From contig CAZFQD010000105.1 in the NCBI GenBank assembly GCA_964520885.1, forward strand, positions 1 to 7,851: a DNA stretch of 7,851 nt. The letters run 5' to 3'. Shown one piece after another: positions 5,494 to 7,851 of the stretch. The stretch's first letter is position 1. Every line of letters begins with the position of its first letter. Source of the stretch: CAZFQD01 sp964520885. GTDB taxonomy: Bacteria; Bacillota; Clostridia; Oscillospirales; SIG519. A program made the translations under genes and the position numbers. The notes under the pieces were generated by a model that did no database searches, was not told where the DNA came from, and saw nothing but the letters and a program-made list of their open reading frames with translations.

Positions 5494-6387
5494 CTATGTA
5501 ACTGTAAATTTAATCATTAAATCTTGTCCATTACTATTTGTTTTCGATCCATAAATATATAAAATATTGTTATTATTGTTTTCTTCTGGCATTGATATTC
5601 TGAATATAGCATCTCTGTTTTCATCTTTCAAAACATCTTTTATAGTAATATCAGAAGTATAATGTTCGTTTAAAAAGCATCCTTTTTCGGTGAGGGTTAA
5701 CAAAATGAGTGTGCTTTTTTTTATATGAGAATTAATATCTAAATTATTATTTTTTTGTACTAAATAATAGTTTGCAATTATTGAGTAATCACATAGGATT
5801 ATATCATTTAATAAAAAAAGAATTTTTGTTTTCTTAGGGAAATTGCTATATGTCTTTGCTTCGACTACAATTGAAATCTGTAATTGGGATATATTGTTAT
5901 TAATAAATTTTGAAGTAGGTAGATTATATTCTATATAGCCATTCTCAAACCAGATGATATCTGCCTTAAAGTGGTCGGGACTGTTAAAGTATCTTGGATC
6001 ATCCACCAATCCAATAACATAATTATCTGCATACAAACCACAGTGAGAAGAAACAAAAGCAGTATTATACAAACCAACTGGTATATATATAACATGGTTT
6101 TGCTCATTAACATTTATGTTGTTATTATTTATAATTATCTCTTTTTCTTTTAAAGTACATACTTTCTGAATTCCTCTACGTGCTGGCTTTATATAGGAAT
6201 AAATGATGCCTGCATTTTCCAGCATTATTATATGCCGAGTCATTATTGAAGTTGATACTTGAAGTGATTCGGCAAGTTCTTTGATATTATATGATTTTTC
6301 CGACAATAGATTAAGTATTTGGATTCTTGTAACAGAAGTAAAACATTTAAAAACATTCATGTTATCAGGAGATAGATTTATTTTCAA
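5494..6387 (-). CDS. ArsR-type winged-helix regulator with a large C-terminal domain
   Basis: A 297-residue cytoplasmic regulator. Residues 6-84 form a winged helix: NVFKCFTSVTRIQILNLLSE is the ArsR opening, NIKELAESLQVSTSIMTRHI (34-53) the HTH, then the wing with RRGIQKV. The C-terminal 200 residues match the two-domain ArsR family of Paenibacillus and clostridia: IPVGLYNTAFVSSHCGLYAD (102-121), DDPRYF (129-134), ADIIWFENGYIEYNLP (142-157) and an ending TEKGCFLNEHYTSDITIKD. This part is probably a beta-rich ligand domain. Compared with relatives, the middle section normally holding SPGDFG...RG and a WW pair is replaced by an Asn-rich stretch (about 200-220). Start: TTG 6387, preceded by AAGGGAAG; the first ATG (6360) has no binding site and would cut into the wing-helix fold. 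It sits 19 bases after the beta-helix gene, so it is probably a local regulator of that operon. Runs of Asn (87-90, 270-274) follow AT bias. Confidence 0.8.
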   Translation of the reverse strand: MKINLSPDNMNVFKCFTSVTRIQILNLLSEKSYNIKELAESLQVSTSIMTRHIIMLENAGIIYSYIKPARRGIQKVCTLKEKEIIINNNNINVNEQNHVIYIPVGLYNTAFVSSHCGLYADNYVIGLVDDPRYFNSPDHFKADIIWFENGYIEYNLPTSKFINNNISQLQISIVVEAKTYSNFPKKTKILFLLNDIILCDYSIIANYYLVQKNNNLDINSHIKKSTLILLTLTEKGCFLNEHYTSDITIKDVLKDENRDAIFRISMPEENNNNNILYIYGSKTNSNGQDLMIKFTVT

Positions 6388-6406
6388 CTTTCATCTTCCC
6401 TTCGCA

Positions 6407-7690
6407 TTATTTCCAGTCGTTGCCATCCCAGGTTATTTCTTTACCCAAATCAGTATCAAAGTATTTAGTATGATACGGACACAATCTTTTGATAGGACGT
6501 TTTGACATTGGTCCACCTGAAATTAAAATACCTTTTTTTAAAAAATGTATTCTTTTATGAGGATCGCAGGGAAAATCCTCATAAATCGTGCTGTCATTTT
6601 GAAACGTATACCAAATATAGTTGTCCAGTTCTACGTTATATTCACCTTCAGCATCCAATGAACGGTAAAAAAAATTAAAACCATAGGCTTCTTTTCTGTA
6701 CAACCCTTCAACCCTCCGCCCAAAATAATCCCACGGGGGATCATTGAGCCCTTTAACGTGTAATGTATGGATTTTAAGAAAAGTTTCCGTGTTTGGATAA
6801 ATCGGTGCCCACTCCTGATTTACATTATAAACGCCATCATCAATCGTAATAATACTTATGTTGTTGTAATCAATCGGGCAATAATATATACTCAATATAT
6901 CAATTATACCGGATGAATTATTGAGTTTAATCATACTGCCTCTCGGCTCAGAAACACAAACGCCTTCAATATGAAAGGAAGTTACCGTGAATGTTCTTAC
7001 ATCACGGAAATTAATTGCTGTTTTACACTTGGTACGATCTAAGATAATATGATTAAAAATAATCTCACTGTCCTCACCTTCAAGAGATATCATGGAATCA
7101 ACCTGTGGCTTGTTAGAATTCATGAATATATTAGTAAACACATTACCTATCCTATTAGTACTTTTAAAATCTATACCCCGATAAGAAAAATTGGTTATTT
7201 CTATGCTGTCGAAATGTACTGAAAAAGGTCCGTTTAACATTGGCTTATTTGTATTGTGTTCTTTGGCGTAGATTGCCGTACCGATTTCTTCTATTCTCAC
7301 ATTTCGTATTGTAGAGCCTCTCTGCAAAGCCCAAATGTTACTACTTGTTTCTATACCCACACGTTCCCCGTCGTTCTCTTTGCCTGTTAGCAGACCTTCT
7401 TTATACTTGATCAGAATGTCCGCAATTACACAGCTTCTCCCTGCCTTTATAATAGGTGCCATGATATCCGGATTAATTGAAACAAGTTGCGTCGTAAAAA
7501 TTCCGGAACCTATAAAATTCTGATTGTTAAGTTCCAGAGTTTCGCTGATATAATAGATACCCTCAGGCACATAAACACTCATTGATGTTTTTAAAGCTTT
7601 TTTAAATGCTTCCGTTTCATCCTGAAAACTGTTAGAACGCGCTCCATAATCTAACACATTTGCATATCCATCAAACAAATTATTACTCAT
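6407..7690 (-). CDS. Right-handed beta-helix protein, pectate-lyase-3-like with tailspike-type C-terminus
   Basis: A 427-residue protein. Residues 11-53 hold the pectate lyase superfamily (PF12708) opening: NVLDYGARSN, DETEAFKKALK and VYVPEGIYYISETLEL (39-54). The next 250 residues show the alternating Gly/Ile/Asn pattern of a parallel beta-helix (for example IRNVRIEEIGTAIYAKEHN, FDSIEITNFSYRGIDF). The C-terminal end, SGGPMSKRPIKRLCPYHTKY then FDTDLGKEITWDGNDWK, resembles the 'RP...G..YFDTtLgkpiwWdG.nW' motif seen at the ends of phage tail-fibre or tailspike proteins. There is no signal peptide or membrane segment, which is unusual for a polysaccharide lyase. Catalysis cannot be assigned: beta-helix families include lyases, hydrolases, epimerases and binding proteins. 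ATG 7690 has AGGTGA (7696-7701) five bases away. Its base composition is less AT-rich than the regulator that follows. It is probably expressed from the promoter at 7725-7753. Confidence 0.75.
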   Translation of the reverse strand: MSNNLFDGYANVLDYGARSNSFQDETEAFKKALKTSMSVYVPEGIYYISETLELNNQNFIGSGIFTTQLVSINPDIMAPIIKAGRSCVIADILIKYKEGLLTGKENDGERVGIETSSNIWALQRGSTIRNVRIEEIGTAIYAKEHNTNKPMLNGPFSVHFDSIEITNFSYRGIDFKSTNRIGNVFTNIFMNSNKPQVDSMISLEGEDSEIIFNHIILDRTKCKTAINFRDVRTFTVTSFHIEGVCVSEPRGSMIKLNNSSGIIDILSIYYCPIDYNNISIITIDDGVYNVNQEWAPIYPNTETFLKIHTLHVKGLNDPPWDYFGRRVEGLYRKEAYGFNFFYRSLDAEGEYNVELDNYIWYTFQNDSTIYEDFPCDPHKRIHFLKKGILISGGPMSKRPIKRLCPYHTKYFDTDLGKEITWDGNDWK

Positions 7691-7724
7691 TTATATCACC
7701 TATAATTTTTAATATTTGAATATT

Positions 7725-7753
7725 ATTATAACATAAAATATACAATATATCAA
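7725..7753 (-). promoter_or_regulatory. Near-consensus promoter of the beta-helix/ArsR operon
   Basis: TTGATA (7753-7748), a 17-base spacer and perfect TATAAT (7730-7725) match 11 of 12 sigma-A consensus positions. Transcription would start near 7718 and give a leader of about 28 bases with an AGGTGA ribosome binding site. A homopolymer of 17 A (minus-strand sense) directly abuts the -35 box and would act as a strong UP element. Confidence 0.75.
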
Positions 7754-7851
7754 TTTTTTTTTTTTTTTTTGTAAATTTTTTTTTTTTTTTTTTTTTTAAT
7801 ATTTTTTATTTTTTTATTTTTTTTTAACTTTTTAATTTTTTTAATATTTTT
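7754..7851. repeat. A/T homopolymer-rich low-complexity tract
   Basis: Plus-strand runs of 17 T (7754-7770) and 22 T (7776-7797) are separated by only GTAAA. About 50 more bases up to the window end are almost purely T with scattered A. No gene is present. In minus-strand orientation this is an A-tract lying immediately upstream of the promoter at 7725-7753. It could be a genuine UP element or slippage-prone regulatory tract, or it could reflect a contig end or sequencing error; run lengths this long are hard to call. Confidence 0.8.

Noticed and set aside
7754..7797. T-runs as a terminator of a plus-strand gene
   Set aside because: No plus-strand gene precedes them and no GC hairpin sits in front of the runs.

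Overview
The window looks like a low-GC Firmicute, most likely a clostridial species of the gut or anaerobic type. The reasons are the AT-rich sequence, strong purine-rich ribosome binding sites (GGAGG, GGGGAG, AAAGGGG), a galactokinase signature of the type I associate with clostridia, and a two-domain ArsR-type regulator of a kind known from Firmicutes. Every credible gene lies on the minus strand, so transcription runs from high to low coordinates.

Right part (7851 to about 5195). An extreme A/T homopolymer tract (17 and 22 T on the plus strand) abuts a near-consensus promoter. This promoter drives a two-gene unit: a signal-peptide-less right-handed beta-helix protein (pectate-lyase-3 type N-terminus, phage-tailspike-like C-terminal motif), then an ArsR-type winged-helix regulator with a large C-terminal ligand-like domain, starting at TTG 19 bases downstream. 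Next comes a stub of a sulfatase gene that ends abruptly after its best conserved motif.

Middle part (5052 to 1602). A uroporphyrinogen-decarboxylase-fold protein (methyltransferase-like, HxC motif) is followed by galK-galT, a tightly coupled Leloir pair. Together galK and galT would turn galactose into galactose-1-phosphate and then UDP-galactose/glucose-1-phosphate. A perfect 8-bp inverted repeat sits in the galK promoter region and is a good operator candidate. No galE, lactase or transporter is visible, so these must lie elsewhere.

Left part (1601 to 1). A stretch of about 590 bases contains what looks like frame-broken coding sequence plus a 39-42 base degenerate tandem repeat, and no intact gene. 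Then comes an XRE-family repressor with a strong promoter, and an ImmA/IrrE-type gene. The second gene has lost the segment encoding its HExxH metalloprotease centre: the sequence jumps from the motif just before the active site to the family's C-terminal helix, out of frame. Such repressor/protease pairs control integrative elements and prophages, so this is probably the remnant of a mobile-element control module.

Overall the window reads as a healthy galKT operon and a probable polysaccharide-related operon, set among decaying accessory fragments (sulfatase stub, broken reading frames, deleted immA). I see no RNA genes, CRISPR array or intact mobile element.
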